Origin: Saccharibacillus sp. O23
GTDB taxonomy: Bacteria; Bacillota; Bacilli; Paenibacillales; Paenibacillaceae
Assembly (NCBI RefSeq): GCF_002205895.1
Contig: NZ_NJDE01000009.1
Span: 310,001 to 374,000, forward strand
Direction: 5' to 3'
Length of the DNA stretch: 64,000 nt
Shown here: piece after piece, positions 53,817-63,900 of the stretch
How positions within the stretch are numbered: position 1 is the stretch's first letter
Layout of the letters: each line of letters starts with the position of its first letter
Program-made: the position numbers and the translations under genes
The notes under the pieces: model-generated
Seen by the model: only the letters and a program-made list of their open reading frames with translations
What the model was told of the DNA's origin: nothing
Database searches by the model: none

Positions 53817-54998
53817 TTACTTCAGATCGCCGAGGAAGCTGGTGCCGTATTCCGGCATCTTCACGCCGAAGTTCTCGGCTACGGTCGCGGCGATATCGGC
53901 GAAAGTGGTGCGCAGAGGCAGCTTCGTTCCGCCGTTCTTGAAGCTCGGCGAGTAGGCGAGCAGCGGGACGTATTCGCGGGTATGGTCGGTGCCGCGGTAC
54001 GTCGGATCGTTGCCGTGGTCGGCGGTGATCAGCAGCAGGTCGTCTTCGTTCATCTTCGCGAACACTTCCGGCAGGCGGGCGTCGTATTCTTCGAGCGCTT
54101 GACCGTAACCTTGCGGATCGCGGCGGTGTCCGAACAGCGCGTCGAAATCGACGAGGTTCAGGAAGCTCAGGCCGTGGAACGGTTTGTCCAGTTCTTCGAC
54201 CAGTTTGTCCATGCCGTCCATGTTGGATACGGTACGAACGGAGCGGGTCACGCCTTCGCCGTCGTAGATGTCGGAGATCTTGCCCAGCGCGATCACGTCG
54301 AATCCGCCGTCTTTGAGTTCGTTCATGGTCGTGCGGCCGAACGGTTTCAGCGCGTAGTCGTGGCGGCCTGCCGTACGCTTGAATGCGCCCGGTTCGCCGA
54401 CGAACGGACGGGCGATGATGCGGCCCAGCATGTACGGATCTTCCAGCGTGATCTCGCGGCAGAATTCGCAGATCTCGTACAGTTCTTTTAATGGAACGAT
54501 TTCTTCGTGAGCGGCGACTTGAAGCACGGAGTCGGCGGACGTGTAAACGATCAGCGCGCCGGTCTTCATATGTTCTTCGCCCAGCTCGTCGAGGATCTCG
54601 GTGCCGCTGGCCGGCTTGTTGCCGATCACTTTGCGGCCCGTCTTCTCTTCGATGCGCCGGATCAGCTCATCCGGGAATCCGTCCGGGAAGACGCGGAAAG
54701 GCGTATCGATATACAGACCCATGATCTCCCAGTGGCCGGTCATCGTGTCTTTGCCGCGCGAAGCTTCCTGCATTTTGGTGTGGTAGGCGAGAGGCTGTTC
54801 GGCCTTCGGTACGCCTTGGACTTCCTCGATATTGGACAGGCCGAGTTTGGCCATGTTCGGCATGTTCAGACCGCCCGTTTCGCGAGCGATATGGCCGAAA
54901 GTGTCGACTCCGAAATCGTCGAATTCCGCGGCATCCGGCGCTTCGCCGATGCCGACCGAGTCCATGACGATCAGGTGGATACGTTTGAATGTGGACAT
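53817..54998 (-). CDS. deoB: Phosphopentomutase
   Basis: 393 residues from ATG 54998; an ATG 6 nt earlier is too close to AAAGGAG. Begins [23 protein letters not shown] and has the alkaline-phosphatase-superfamily metal sites [13 protein letters not shown] (catalytic Thr), [13 protein letters not shown] and [26 protein letters not shown]. It interconverts (deoxy)ribose-1- and 5-phosphate, linking the phosphorylases to DeoC. Confidence 0.96.
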   Translation of the reverse strand: MSTFKRIHLIVMDSVGIGEAPDAAEFDDFGVDTFGHIARETGGLNMPNMAKLGLSNIEEVQGVPKAEQPLAYHTKMQEASRGKDTMTGHWEIMGLYIDTPFRVFPDGFPDELIRRIEEKTGRKVIGNKPASGTEILDELGEEHMKTGALIVYTSADSVLQVAAHEEIVPLKELYEICEFCREITLEDPYMLGRIIARPFVGEPGAFKRTAGRHDYALKPFGRTTMNELKDGGFDVIALGKISDIYDGEGVTRSVRTVSNMDGMDKLVEELDKPFHGLSFLNLVDFDALFGHRRDPQGYGQALEEYDARLPEVFAKMNEDDLLLITADHGNDPTYRGTDHTREYVPLLAYSPSFKNGGTKLPLRTTFADIAATVAENFGVKMPEYGTSFLGDLK

Positions 54999-55054
54999 GT
55001 TCATGCTCCTTTCAGAAAATCTTATTCTACACCTTTTTTAATGCTTTTTCACGA

Positions 55055-56245
55055 TCAAATAAACAGGCCGGCGATGATGGCGGACAGCATGCTGACCAGC
55101 GTCGCGCCGTAGAGCAGTTTGAGGCCGAATTTGGCGACGACGTTGCCCTGCTTCTCGTGCAGGCCTTTCACCGCGCCGGCGATGATGCCGATCGAGGAGA
55201 AGTTGGCGAACGAGACGAGGAAGACGGAAACGATGCCGACGGTGCGTTCGGACAGCGTGCCCGCTTTGATTAGCCCTTGCAGGTCCAGCATGGCCGTGAA
55301 TTCGTTGGTCATCAGCTTGGTCGCCATGATGCTGCCGGCGGTCACCGCGTCGTGCCACGGCACGCCCATGACGAAGGCGAGCGGAGAGAACACGTAGCCG
55401 AGCAGCTCTTGGAACGTAATGCCGAAAATCGCGCCGAAAATGCCGTTCAGCATGGCGATCAAAGCGACGAAACCGATCAGCATGGCGGCGACGACGATCG
55501 CGACTTTGAAGCCGTCCATGATGTATTCGCCCAGCATTTCGAAGAACGACTGCTTCTCTTCCTGCTGCACTTCCAGTATATCTTCTTCCGCTTCGACTTT
55601 ATAAGGGTTGATGATCGAAGCGATGATGAATCCGCCGAACAAGTTGAGCACGAGCGCCGTTACGACGTAACGCGGCGGGATCAGGCCCATATACGCGCCG
55701 ACGATCGACATGGAGACGGTGGACATGGCCGAAGCGCAGAGCGTGTACAGACGGTGCTTCGGCAGCAGGCCGATCTGCTTTTTGACGGAAATGAACACTT
55801 CGGATTGGCCGAGAATGGCGGATGCGACCGCGTTGTACGATTCGAGCTTGCCCATGCCGTTGATCTTGCTCAGGACGAGACCGATGTAACGGATGATGAA
55901 CGGCAGGACGCGAATGTATTGAAGAATCCCGATCAACGCGGAGATGAACACGATCGGCATCAATACGTTAAGGAAGAAGATGGAGGCTCTGTTCTCGGCC
56001 AGAATGCCGCCGAACACGAACCCGATCCCTTCGTAAGCGTAACCGAGCAGCGTTTCGAACGTGGTGGCGAAAGCGCTGATCAACGTGGTACCCAGTACGG
56101 TATTGAGCAGCAGGAACGCGAGCAGGGCTTGAAGCACCACCATGATAATCAGCGGGCGATAGCGGATCTTTTTGCGGCCGTTGCTGGCCACGAATGCGAG
56201 GCCGAACACGACGGCAAGTCCGATCAGGGCAATTAGAATGTTCAT
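55055..56245 (-). CDS. nupC: Concentrative nucleoside transporter NupC
   Basis: 396 residues, ATG 56245 (GGGAGA). About ten membrane segments; CNT-family motifs [25 protein letters not shown] and [17 protein letters not shown]. Imports nucleosides with a cation. It lies between cdd and deoB; the 210-bp gap upstream carries an 11-bp match to the deoC operator, so it may have its own DeoR-regulated promoter. Confidence 0.94.
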   Translation of the reverse strand: MNILIALIGLAVVFGLAFVASNGRKKIRYRPLIIMVVLQALLAFLLLNTVLGTTLISAFATTFETLLGYAYEGIGFVFGGILAENRASIFFLNVLMPIVFISALIGILQYIRVLPFIIRYIGLVLSKINGMGKLESYNAVASAILGQSEVFISVKKQIGLLPKHRLYTLCASAMSTVSMSIVGAYMGLIPPRYVVTALVLNLFGGFIIASIINPYKVEAEEDILEVQQEEKQSFFEMLGEYIMDGFKVAIVVAAMLIGFVALIAMLNGIFGAIFGITFQELLGYVFSPLAFVMGVPWHDAVTAGSIMATKLMTNEFTAMLDLQGLIKAGTLSERTVGIVSVFLVSFANFSSIGIIAGAVKGLHEKQGNVVAKFGLKLLYGATLVSMLSAIIAGLFI

Positions 56246-56380
56246 GGACGAAATTCTCCCGGAAGTATTTTTTTTTGGATTGGGACTAACGACGGGCGAC
56301 GGTTGGCACTATAAGTCTGACAAGACGCTGACATCTTGCGATATGAAGCGGTTACAAAAAGCGACATAGTGACGGGCGAC

Positions 56381-56391
56381 GAACAAAATTT
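56381..56391 (+). promoter_or_regulatory. Second DeoR-like site between cdd and nupC
   Basis: GAACAAAATTT is identical to 11 bp of the deoC upstream palindrome (there on the minus strand at 57655-57665). Located 136 bp before the nupC start. The gap also has a direct repeat GACGGGCGACG (56291 and 56371). Confidence 0.45.
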
Positions 56392-56455
56392 GCCGATCGC
56401 GCCCGAGCGAATCTTCGCGAATCCGGAGATCCGCAAAGACGCTCAAGCGACCCGA

Positions 56456-56866
56456 TTATCGACTCTTGTCCATGTCCTTAGCCTGAAAATATCCCGGCAG
56501 CAGACGGTCCATCGTCCATTCTTCGGTATTGCCGTGCAGGTTCGTCAGATAGATGCGCGTATGTTCGTCCGCGAATTCCGCGATCACCTGACGGCATGCG
56601 CCGCACGGAGAGACCGGACCTTCCGTGTCGGCGACCACCGCGATCGCTTCGATGCGGCGAATGCCTTCGGAAGCGGCTTTGAAGATAGCGGTGCGTTCCG
56701 CGCAGTTGGTCAGGCCGAACGACGCGTTCTCGATATTGCAGCCGGAGTAAATCTTGCCGTCCGCAAGCAGCGCGGCCCCGACTTCGAAATGCGAATACGG
56801 GACGTAGGCGGCGCTGCGGGCTTCGATCGCGGCTTCGATCAGACGTTCTGCCATAGGGTGACTCAT
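56456..56866 (-). CDS. cdd: Cytidine deaminase
   Basis: 136 residues from ATG 56866 (GAGGAGG). Zinc site CNIENASFGLTNCAERTAIF (Cys, catalytic Glu in CAE) and PCGACRQVI. Length fits the homotetrameric Bacillus-type enzyme. Deaminates cytidine and deoxycytidine to uridine forms for phosphorolysis. Second gene of the deo operon. Confidence 0.95.
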   Translation of the reverse strand: MSHPMAERLIEAAIEARSAAYVPYSHFEVGAALLADGKIYSGCNIENASFGLTNCAERTAIFKAASEGIRRIEAIAVVADTEGPVSPCGACRQVIAEFADEHTRIYLTNLHGNTEEWTMDRLLPGYFQAKDMDKSR

Positions 56867-56915
56867 GTTAGGGCCTCCTCGGATCAAGATGGGCGATTCG
56901 GGCGATCGTCTTCGA

Positions 56916-57581
56916 TCAGTAGTTGGAGTCGGATTGTCCGCCTTGCATGATCTTGACGCCGGAACTTGCTCCGATGCGCGTCGCGCCGGCTTCGATCATT
57001 TTCTCCATGTCTTCGCGGCTGCGTACGCCGCCGGAAGCTTTGACGCCGATCTCGGGACCGACCGTTTTGCGCATCAGGGCCACGTCTTCGGGCGTCGCTC
57101 CGCCGGTAGAGAAACCGGTGGACGTCTTGACGAAGTCCGCGCCGGCGCGAACGGCCAGTTCGCAAGCCAGAACTTTCTCTTCGTCGGTCAGCAGGCAGGT
57201 CTCGATGATGACTTTGACCAGCGCTTGGCCGGCGGCCGCTTCGACCACGGCGCGAATATCGCGCTCGACCAGTTCGGCATTGCTGCTCTTCAGCGCGCCG
57301 ATGTTGATGACCATGTCCACTTCGTTCGCGCCTTTGGCGATCGCGTCGCGGGTTTCGAACGCTTTGGTCTCCGGCGTGGACGCTCCCAGCGGGAAACCGA
57401 TCACGGTGCAGACTTTGACGCTGCTGCCGGCCAGGCGCTCGGCGGAGAAGGCTACCCACGTCGGATTGACGCAGACCGAAGCGAACTCGTACGTCTTCGC
57501 TTCTTCGATCAGCTTGGCGACCTCCGCTTCCGCGGCGTCCGCGCGAAGCAGCGTATGGTCGATCATGGATGCAAGATTCAT
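56916..57581 (-). CDS. deoC: Deoxyribose-phosphate aldolase
   Basis: 221 residues from ATG 57581 (AAGGAGAG); the frame is open to 57620. Starts [14 protein letters not shown], with Schiff-base Lys in [17 protein letters not shown] and [15 protein letters not shown]. Cleaves deoxyribose-5-phosphate to acetaldehyde and glyceraldehyde-3-phosphate. First gene of the deo operon, with a promoter and operators directly upstream. Confidence 0.96.
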   Translation of the reverse strand: MNLASMIDHTLLRADAAEAEVAKLIEEAKTYEFASVCVNPTWVAFSAERLAGSSVKVCTVIGFPLGASTPETKAFETRDAIAKGANEVDMVINIGALKSSNAELVERDIRAVVEAAAGQALVKVIIETCLLTDEEKVLACELAVRAGADFVKTSTGFSTGGATPEDVALMRKTVGPEIGVKASGGVRSREDMEKMIEAGATRIGASSGVKIMQGGQSDSNY

Positions 57582-57615
57582 TAAGGATCTCTCCTTCGAT
57601 ATAGGATTTACCCTC

Positions 57616-57666
57616 ATCATATCATGTTCGTGAACAAATGCAAAAGTTAAAATGAAATTTTGTTCA
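57616..57666 (-). promoter_or_regulatory. deo operon promoter with DeoR operators
   Basis: Minus strand -35 TTGCAT (57638-57643), 16-bp spacer, -10 TATGAT (57616-57621). The palindrome TGTTC-GT-GAACA (57625-57636) lies between them. A second site, TGAACAAAATTTCA on the minus strand (57653-57666), is centred about 29 bp further upstream. Both share GAACA half-sites, and the second resembles the Bacillus DeoR operator. Repression by DeoR, relieved by deoxyribose-5-phosphate, is expected. Confidence 0.78.
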
Positions 57667-57703
57667 AAGAGGCTGAACAGTCGCTAAATCGCCGGTCGAA
57701 AAC

Positions 57704-57757
57704 AAAAAAAGCCCGTTTCCCGAACATCCGCCGGAATCGGCGAATCGGGAAACGGGC
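57704..57757 (-). terminator. Intrinsic terminator of the gene at 57789
   Basis: Minus strand: GCCCGTTTCCCGA pairs with TCGGGAAACGGGC (with an inner GCCG/CGGC stem) followed by TTTTTTT (57704-57710). It insulates the deo promoter from upstream transcription. Confidence 0.9.
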
Positions 57758-57788
57758 ATGAGGCCGAGGCCGTCGGGCCTGCGCGTCG

Positions 57789-58775
57789 TTATTTCTTGCG
57801 AGAAGCGGCCGGGGCGGCTGCTTCGGACGATTTTCCGGCTGCCGCTTTTAGGGACTTTTTCTTTTGCTGCGCGATGCGGGCCGCGGACGCCGCTTCTTTT
57901 TCCTGCAATTTCTTCCAACCTTCGTAATCGTGAACGGCGAATCCCCCGAAAGCCGCGTTCGCGCCCAGCTTGCCGCGCAAAGCGTCAAGCTGGGCATTCA
58001 GATAAGAAGAACCTTCTTCGTAAAAAGTGACCTGCGGCGTTTCCGACGAAGGATTCGTCTCGACGCCGATCCGCAGCGTTTTGCCCGCTTTGGCGGCTTC
58101 GGCCAGTTCGTTCTTGGCGACGTCTGCGATCCGGTCGGCGGAATCGCGATAAGCCATGATCGTCACGCTGTCGAAGCGGCCGATCAACCAAGCGCTTAAC
58201 GTACCGGCTTGACCCGGCATCGCGTGTTCGTCGAACCAGAACGGGATGTCGGCTTCCGCCGGCAGGCCGAGACGTTTCGCGCCGGCGAGCAGGGCTTCGA
58301 TACGGCTTTTCCAAGAAATCAGCAGCGCGTCGCGATCGCGGTTCCATTCCGGCAGCAGATAAGGCTCCGTATCGATATGGATGCCCGCGAAGCGTTGATC
58401 GGCGTCGGCCGAAGCTTGGTAATCGGACAGCCAGTTCAAGAAAGCGTCCGTCAGGCTGCGGTCTAGCGCCCAACGGGGCGCGCCGTCGAGCGCGTAAACG
58501 CGGATATTTTGCGCCGAAGCGCGGCGGATGAACGCGGCGTAGTCCGCAGCGTCCATGTCCGCGTCGATCTGCAGGTACAGCGTCGCGACTTTGTTCGAAG
58601 CGGCGAAACGCAGCAGGTCGTCGGAAGAATTCCGAAGCAGCCACGGATTCCAGACCCAAGTCGAGAATTTGTCCGCTTCGCGGGCTCCCGCGCGATCGGG
58701 CGGGAAAGCCCCGGCCGTCCAGACAAACAGCAGGCAGAGGAACAAGCAGCGGGTAAACATAGGGCGTGTAGGCAT
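57789..58775 (-). CDS. Secreted TIM-barrel-like protein, unknown function
   Basis: 328 residues, ATG 58775 (AAAGGTGAAG). Signal peptide (CLFLCLLFVWTAGAFPPDRAGA). Mature segments TWVWNPWLL, NKVATLYLQIDADM, RVYALDGAPRWAL, FAGIHIDTEPYLLPEW, DIPFWFDEH and VTIMAYRD follow the beta-strand rhythm of a glycosidase-type barrel, with acidic residues at strand ends (HIDTEP, WFDE). The C-terminal 45 residues are Lys/Ala-rich. No family assigned. It lies between deoR and the deo promoter, same strand, with its own terminator. Confidence 0.7.
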   Translation of the reverse strand: MPTRPMFTRCLFLCLLFVWTAGAFPPDRAGAREADKFSTWVWNPWLLRNSSDDLLRFAASNKVATLYLQIDADMDAADYAAFIRRASAQNIRVYALDGAPRWALDRSLTDAFLNWLSDYQASADADQRFAGIHIDTEPYLLPEWNRDRDALLISWKSRIEALLAGAKRLGLPAEADIPFWFDEHAMPGQAGTLSAWLIGRFDSVTIMAYRDSADRIADVAKNELAEAAKAGKTLRIGVETNPSSETPQVTFYEEGSSYLNAQLDALRGKLGANAAFGGFAVHDYEGWKKLQEKEAASAARIAQQKKKSLKAAAGKSSEAAAPAASRKK

Positions 58776-58910
58776 AAAACGTCTTCACCTTTCGCTTCGT
58801 CCGCGGATCAGGTTCGGAATCGGCCGCCACGGCCGTCCGAAGACTGTCCGACGGATCGGGTGGCGCGCGCGAAGCGCGCAAAGATTATATCGGCAGGCCG
58901 TCCGATTGAT

Positions 58911-59861
58911 TCAATCCGCGAGCAGCGCGAGCGCCGTAAATTGATCGGTCACCAGAATATTGGCGTAACGTCCGGCCAGCGCGGCGCGGATCGCCCGGAT
59001 CTTGCGCGGTCCGCCCGCGACCAGAATCGCTTTTTCTTTGAGGCGCAGTTCGGGCAGGTCGATACCGACCGTTCGCGCGTTGATCTCTTCGCTGCAGATC
59101 GCGCCGCCGTCGTCGAAGAAGCGCGAACAGATATCTCCCGCTCCGGCTTCTTGCAGCATTTTGCGCTGCTCGCCGTCGAAATAACCGAGCCGGAACAGCA
59201 AAGCGTCGTCTTCGACGGTCCCGACCGTAAATACGGCGACGTTGGCCTGCCGGCCCAGTTCGATGATGCGCTGGATATGACGGTCTTCTTCGACCATGCG
59301 TTTGAGTTCGACGCTGTCGAAGATGACCGGAAGCGGAAGGTAGCGGGCCACCGTGCCGAAGGCTTCGGCGAACAGATTGGCCGTTTCCGCGGCGTAAGTC
59401 GGCACCTGCGAATGGCTGACTCCGCCTTTGAGCTGCACGATCTCGACGCCGCGTACCGGCTTGTGCGTCAACGACTGGGCGAGCGCATGCATGGTCGTTC
59501 CCCAAGTGATCCCGATGATGTCGCCGTCCCTGACGGTCTCCTGCAAATATTCCGCCGCCGCCGCCGCGACCCGGCCGCGAATCTCGCGGTATTCGTTCTG
59601 CGGCGAATGGCAGACGCGGGCGGCTTGCAGTCCGAAACGCCGGGCCAATTCCGTGCCTAACGCGTCGAGGTCTTCCAGCGGGTCGGCGATGCTGATCCGT
59701 ACGTAGCCTTGCTCTTTGGCGTATTGAAGCAGACGGGACACCGTCGGCCGCGACACGCCGAGCCGGGCGGCGATATCCTGCTGGCTGTAGTCGGACAGAT
59801 AATACAGCCGCGCCGCTTCGATGCACAGCCGCTGTCTCTCCAAATCGATTTTATCCGTCAT
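58911..59861 (-). CDS. deoR: DeoR, SorC/DeoR-type regulator of deoxynucleoside use
   Basis: 316 residues, ATG 59861 (GAGGGGA). N-terminal helix-turn-helix YYLSDYSQQDIAARLGVSRPTVSRLLQYAKEQGYVRISI. The sugar-phosphate-sensing domain contains GDIIGITWGTTMHALAQSL, AVFTVGTVEDD and LKEKAILVAGGPRKIRAIRAAL. This matches the Bacillus DeoR/SorC architecture, with deoxyribose-5-phosphate as inducer. It is adjacent to and likely represses the deo operon. Confidence 0.92.
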   Translation of the reverse strand: MTDKIDLERQRLCIEAARLYYLSDYSQQDIAARLGVSRPTVSRLLQYAKEQGYVRISIADPLEDLDALGTELARRFGLQAARVCHSPQNEYREIRGRVAAAAAEYLQETVRDGDIIGITWGTTMHALAQSLTHKPVRGVEIVQLKGGVSHSQVPTYAAETANLFAEAFGTVARYLPLPVIFDSVELKRMVEEDRHIQRIIELGRQANVAVFTVGTVEDDALLFRLGYFDGEQRKMLQEAGAGDICSRFFDDGGAICSEEINARTVGIDLPELRLKEKAILVAGGPRKIRAIRAALAGRYANILVTDQFTALALLAD

Positions 59862-59890
59862 GATCGTCCCCTCGATTTTTTTTAAGGTTC

Positions 59891-59919
59891 ATTATACGCG
59901 GCGAGTGCAGGCTTTGCAC
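59891..59919 (-). promoter_or_regulatory. deoR promoter region
   Basis: Minus-strand -10 TATAAT (59891-59896) and an inverted repeat GTGCA-N5-TGCAC (59905-59919) just upstream, near the expected -35. Possible operator; no strong -35 seen. Confidence 0.45.
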
Positions 59920-60007
59920 GGCGGAAGCGCAAACGCAGCAAAATAGGAAGTTCGAAAAATGGGTCTAAAGGATTAAATGCGACTTTTTTCTTAGAAATCG
60001 TTCATTT

Positions 60008-60036
60008 TTCACACCTTGTTCCGATATTCTTAATAT
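60008..60036 (+). promoter_or_regulatory. Promoter of the sfp/NRPS genes
   Basis: -35 TTCACA (60008-60013), 17-bp spacer, -10 TAATAT (60031-60036). Expected transcript start is near 60043, ten bases before a small upstream ORF. Confidence 0.5.
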
Positions 60037-60052
60037 GAGTTTTTTTGGTATC

Positions 60053-60103
60053 ATGAACGCGAAAGCAAAAAACAGGCATCTGCACGCTTATCCGAATCGC
60101 TGA
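60053..60103 (+). CDS. Possible 16-codon upstream ORF before sfp
   Basis: ATG 60053 to TGA 60103 encodes MNAKAKNRHLHAYPNR. There is no ribosome site and it starts close to the predicted transcript start, so it would be read leaderless if at all. It ends directly before the sfp Shine-Dalgarno (AAGGAGGAG), so its translation could affect sfp initiation. Low confidence. Confidence 0.25.
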   Translation: MNAKAKNRHLHAYPNR

Positions 60104-60120
60104 ATAAGGAGGAGAAATCG

Positions 60121-60837
60121 ATCGAAATTCGCGCGGTTTCCCTGGATTCTTTTCGCGCCTCGACCGATTGGGGGCGATTGCTATCCGTCTTTGTACCTGC
60201 CGAGCAGGCTCGAATCTCGCGGTCGTCCCGGGAAGAGGACCTAAAGCTTCGAATCGTTTCGCATCTGCTTGTCGCGACGCTGCTGAGCGAAAAGTCGGGG
60301 TCGGGGTATCGCGAACTTCTTTTCAAACAAGGCGCATACGGCAAACCGGAACTGGATCGGGAAGGCGCTCCTTGTTTTAATCATTCCCGTTCGGGCCGTT
60401 TGGCGATGTGCGCGTTGGCGGAACATCCGATCGGAATCGACGTCGAGCGCTGCGATCCGATCGACGCGGCCTCCGTTCGTCTGCTGCTCGGAACACCGGC
60501 GGAAACGGCGCCGAACGGTCGGACGCCGGAAGAAGAACTTCGATTTTTTTATGCGCGCTGGACCATGTTCGAAAGTTGGCTGAAAGCCGAAGGCACCGGG
60601 CTGCACGAGAATCACCCGTTGTCCGCGTTCGCTCCCGAACCGGACGGCGCTTGTTTTCGGGTCGATTCGCTGAAGAAAGACAGTCCCCCCTGGGTGATCG
60701 AGACAACGGAGATTGAATTGCCCGAGCCGACGGGGTACAGGTTCGCCTTATGCCGTCGGCCGCAGGAATCGCCCGCATCGGAGATCGAGCTGCTTAACGG
60801 AGACGAGCTGGTGCGGCGATTTCTCATGCTGTTGTAA
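60121..60837 (+). CDS. sfp: Sfp-type 4'-phosphopantetheinyl transferase, apparent ATC start
   Basis: 238 residues if started at ATC 60121, which gives (M)EIRAVSLDSFRAS, colinear with the Sfp N-terminus, and lies 6 nt after AAGGAGGAG. The first standard start in frame, TTG 60178, would delete 19 residues and has no good ribosome site. Motifs: GAYGKPEL, IGIDVE (Mg ligands Asp and Glu) and FYARWTMFESWLKAEG (Glu and Lys kept). Odd points: the NxSHSG motif is FNHSRSG, with Arg for the CoA-binding His, and the WxxKE Lys is Phe. It would activate carrier proteins such as that of the NRPS 76 bp downstream. Function may be reduced. Confidence 0.78.
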   Translation: MEIRAVSLDSFRASTDWGRLLSVFVPAEQARISRSSREEDLKLRIVSHLLVATLLSEKSGSGYRELLFKQGAYGKPELDREGAPCFNHSRSGRLAMCALAEHPIGIDVERCDPIDAASVRLLLGTPAETAPNGRTPEEELRFFYARWTMFESWLKAEGTGLHENHPLSAFAPEPDGACFRVDSLKKDSPPWVIETTEIELPEPTGYRFALCRRPQESPASEIELLNGDELVRRFLMLL

Positions 60838-60913
60838 GAAGTCTGGAAAGTCATCAGGAAAAAACAGAATTTATTCGGAAACGACAACACGCGGAAGGGG
60901 AAAAAATAAATCG

Positions 60914-63900
60914 ATGAACGTTCGACTCGAACATACTCCGGAGACCCAAACGTATTGGGTGGAACAATTGAGGGCAGTGGAAGAAAAGACTTGGCTGACG
61001 GGAGATTCGGCGTCTGCTTTCGAAGAAATCGGCACGGCCGAACGCGAGTTTCACGCCGTCGATCCTTCGTCGCTCCGTTCGGGCGCGGCGCATGCGGCTT
61101 GGTCGATCTTACTCCAGCGGTATTTGCGGACGGAAGAATCGGCTTTTGCCGTATACCTGCCGGAAGCCGGCGGCGTAGTTCCTCTGCTGCATAAAGGCGA
61201 GCGGGAAGACACGTTCCGTACGCGTATCGCTTCGGTCGAGGACGAGCTGCGCCGGGTACGCGAGCACGCTCCGGACTCGGCGGATCTCGAAGAACGCTAT
61301 CGCAGCGGCGAAGTCGACCGTCCTTACAATACCGGTTTAGGCTTCGATCTTGAACTTGATGCTGCCGAAATGCTGGCGATGTCGGACTGCGATCTGTTCA
61401 TCGCCTTCTCCGGAACCGATCGGATCAGGGCCGTCGCGGCCTATCGGAAATCGATGTTCAGCGACGGTTTCGTTCAGGCGGCGCTCGGGCATCTGCAAGG
61501 AATCGCGATCCGGATGAGCGCGGCGCCCGATGCGCGGATCGGCGAAGAAGACCTGCTCGGCGAACAGGAACGCGAGATTCTGCATCGTTTGTGGAGCGGG
61601 GAATCGGGCGGCGCTTTCGAAGCCGCGCATCCGATCCACCGCATGATCAGCGAACGCGCGGCTTCGGAGCCGAACCGGGAAGCGGTCGTGCACGAAAACG
61701 GGACGCTGACGTACGCGGAACTCGATCAACGTTCGGACGCGCTGGCCGCGGAACTGCGGGCAGGCGGCTTGACTTCCGGCGGGATCGCGGGGATTCTCGC
61801 CCGTCCGTCGGCCGAGATGATCCTGTCCGTATTGGCGGTGTTGAAGACGGGCGCGGCGTATCTGCCGATCGATCCGGAATACCCGCGCGAGCGGGTTCGT
61901 TTCATGCTCGAAGATAGCGGCGCGGGCCTGCTGCTGCTGACGCCCGGACTGGATGCTCCGGAAGGATTCGAGGGTCGGACTCTTCGGATCGACAATGACC
62001 GCGAATGGACGATTCCCGCGGATCCGGCCGATTTCGGCGAGCCGAACGCCCCGGCTTACGTCATCTACACGTCCGGTTCCACGGGTACGCCGAAAGGGGT
62101 CGTGATCGAACATCGTTCGCTGATCAATCTGGCGCAGTGGCATATCGACCATTTCCGCGTCACGGCGGAAGACCGCACGGTCAAATATGCCGGATTCGGA
62201 TTCGACGCTTCGGTCTGGGAGATCTTCCCGTACCTGCTGGCGGGCGCTTCGATTCATATGATTCCGGAAGACCTGCGCTTGGACCCGGCCGGATTGAACG
62301 ATCATTTTAACGAAAAAGGCATTACGATCGCGTTCCTGCCGACCCAGCTCTGCGAACAGTTCATGGAATACGACAACTATTCGCTGCGCGTGCTGCTGAC
62401 CGGGGGAGACAAGTTGAAGTCGTTCCGTCCCCGTCCGTACGAACTGCATAACTGCTACGGACCGACGGAAAACACGATCGTGACCACGTCCCATCTGGTT
62501 ACGGAGACGGAAGACAATATTCCGATCGGCAAGCCGGTTCGCGGTTCGCAGATCCTGATCTTGGACGATTACGGCCATTTGCAGCCCGTCGGCGTGGCGG
62601 GCGAACTGTGCGTAGCCGGCGACGGATTGGCTCGCGGTTATCTGAACCGGCCGGAACTGACGGCCGAGAAGTTCGTCGCCCATCCGTACCGCGAAGGGGC
62701 GCGCATGTATCGCACCGGCGATCTGGCCCGCTGGAAAAGAGACGGCACGATCGAGTTCCTCGGCCGGCTGGACCATCAGGTCAAGATTCGCGGCTTCCGG
62801 ATCGAGATCGGCGAGATCGAGCAGCGCATCCTCGAACGCGAAGGCGTGCGCGACTGCGTCGTCGTCGCGCGCAAAGACGCTTCGGGCGATGCTTACCTCT
62901 GCGCGTACGTGGAATCCGACACGGAACTCGCGCATGCGGAGTGGGCGGCCGAATTGGGCCGCACGCTGCCGGATTATATGGTGCCGGCGCACTTCGCCAC
63001 TTTGGCGAAACTGCCGGTCAACGCCAACGGCAAGATCGACCGCCGCGCGCTGCCGGAGCCGCAGGCGCGCGATACCTCCGTTCGCGAGGCGCTCTCGGGC
63101 GAGACGGAAGAACGACTGCACGCCCTGTGGAGCGGCGTGCTGGGACATGACGGATTCGGCGCGCTCGACCGCTTCTTCGATATCGGCGGACATTCGCTTC
63201 AAGCCGCCGTGCTTCGGGCGCAGATCGAGCGTCAGTTCGGCGCGAAGCTGTCGATTCGCGAACTGTTCGAATATACGACCATCCGGGCGCAGGCCGCCGA
63301 GATCGCCCGGCGCGCAGGCCGCTTCGAACCGTCCGCTTCCGGCGGAGCGTTATCCGCTTCGATTCCGGCGGCGCTGACGGCCGACCATTACGACGCTTAT
63401 CCGGCGCAGAGCCGCCTGTTCCTGATCGAGCAGATGGAAGGCGCGGGAACGGCTTACAATGCTCCGGCGCTGCTGCGCGTCGAAGGTCCGCTCGACGCGG
63501 TGCGTCTGGAACGCGCGCTTCAGTCGATGGTGCTGCGTCACGAATCGCTGCGCACGACGTTCGAACTGCTCGGCGAATCCGTCGTGCAGCGCGTGCACGA
63601 ACGCGCCGTGCTGCGTCTTCCGTCTTCGCAGGCCCGAGAAGAAGACGTGCCGGCCCTGATGGACGCTTTCGTCCGTCCGTTCGATCTGCGCCGAGCGCCG
63701 CTGGTCCGCGCCGGCTTGATCTCCTGCGGAGCGGAACTGCATTTCGTGATGCTCGATTTCCACCATATCGCCGTGGACGGCGTGTCGATGCATGTCTTCT
63801 TCGAAGAATTGTCGCGCCTCTACCGCGGCGAGTCGCCGGAAGCCCCGGCGCTTCAATTCAAAGACTTCGCGGTCTGGCATCATCGCGAAGCCGCGGCCGT

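Noticed and set aside
61337-63202. Long minus-strand ORF across the NRPS
   Set aside because: It is Arg/Gln/Asp-rich antisense shadow of clear adenylation and carrier motifs on the plus strand.
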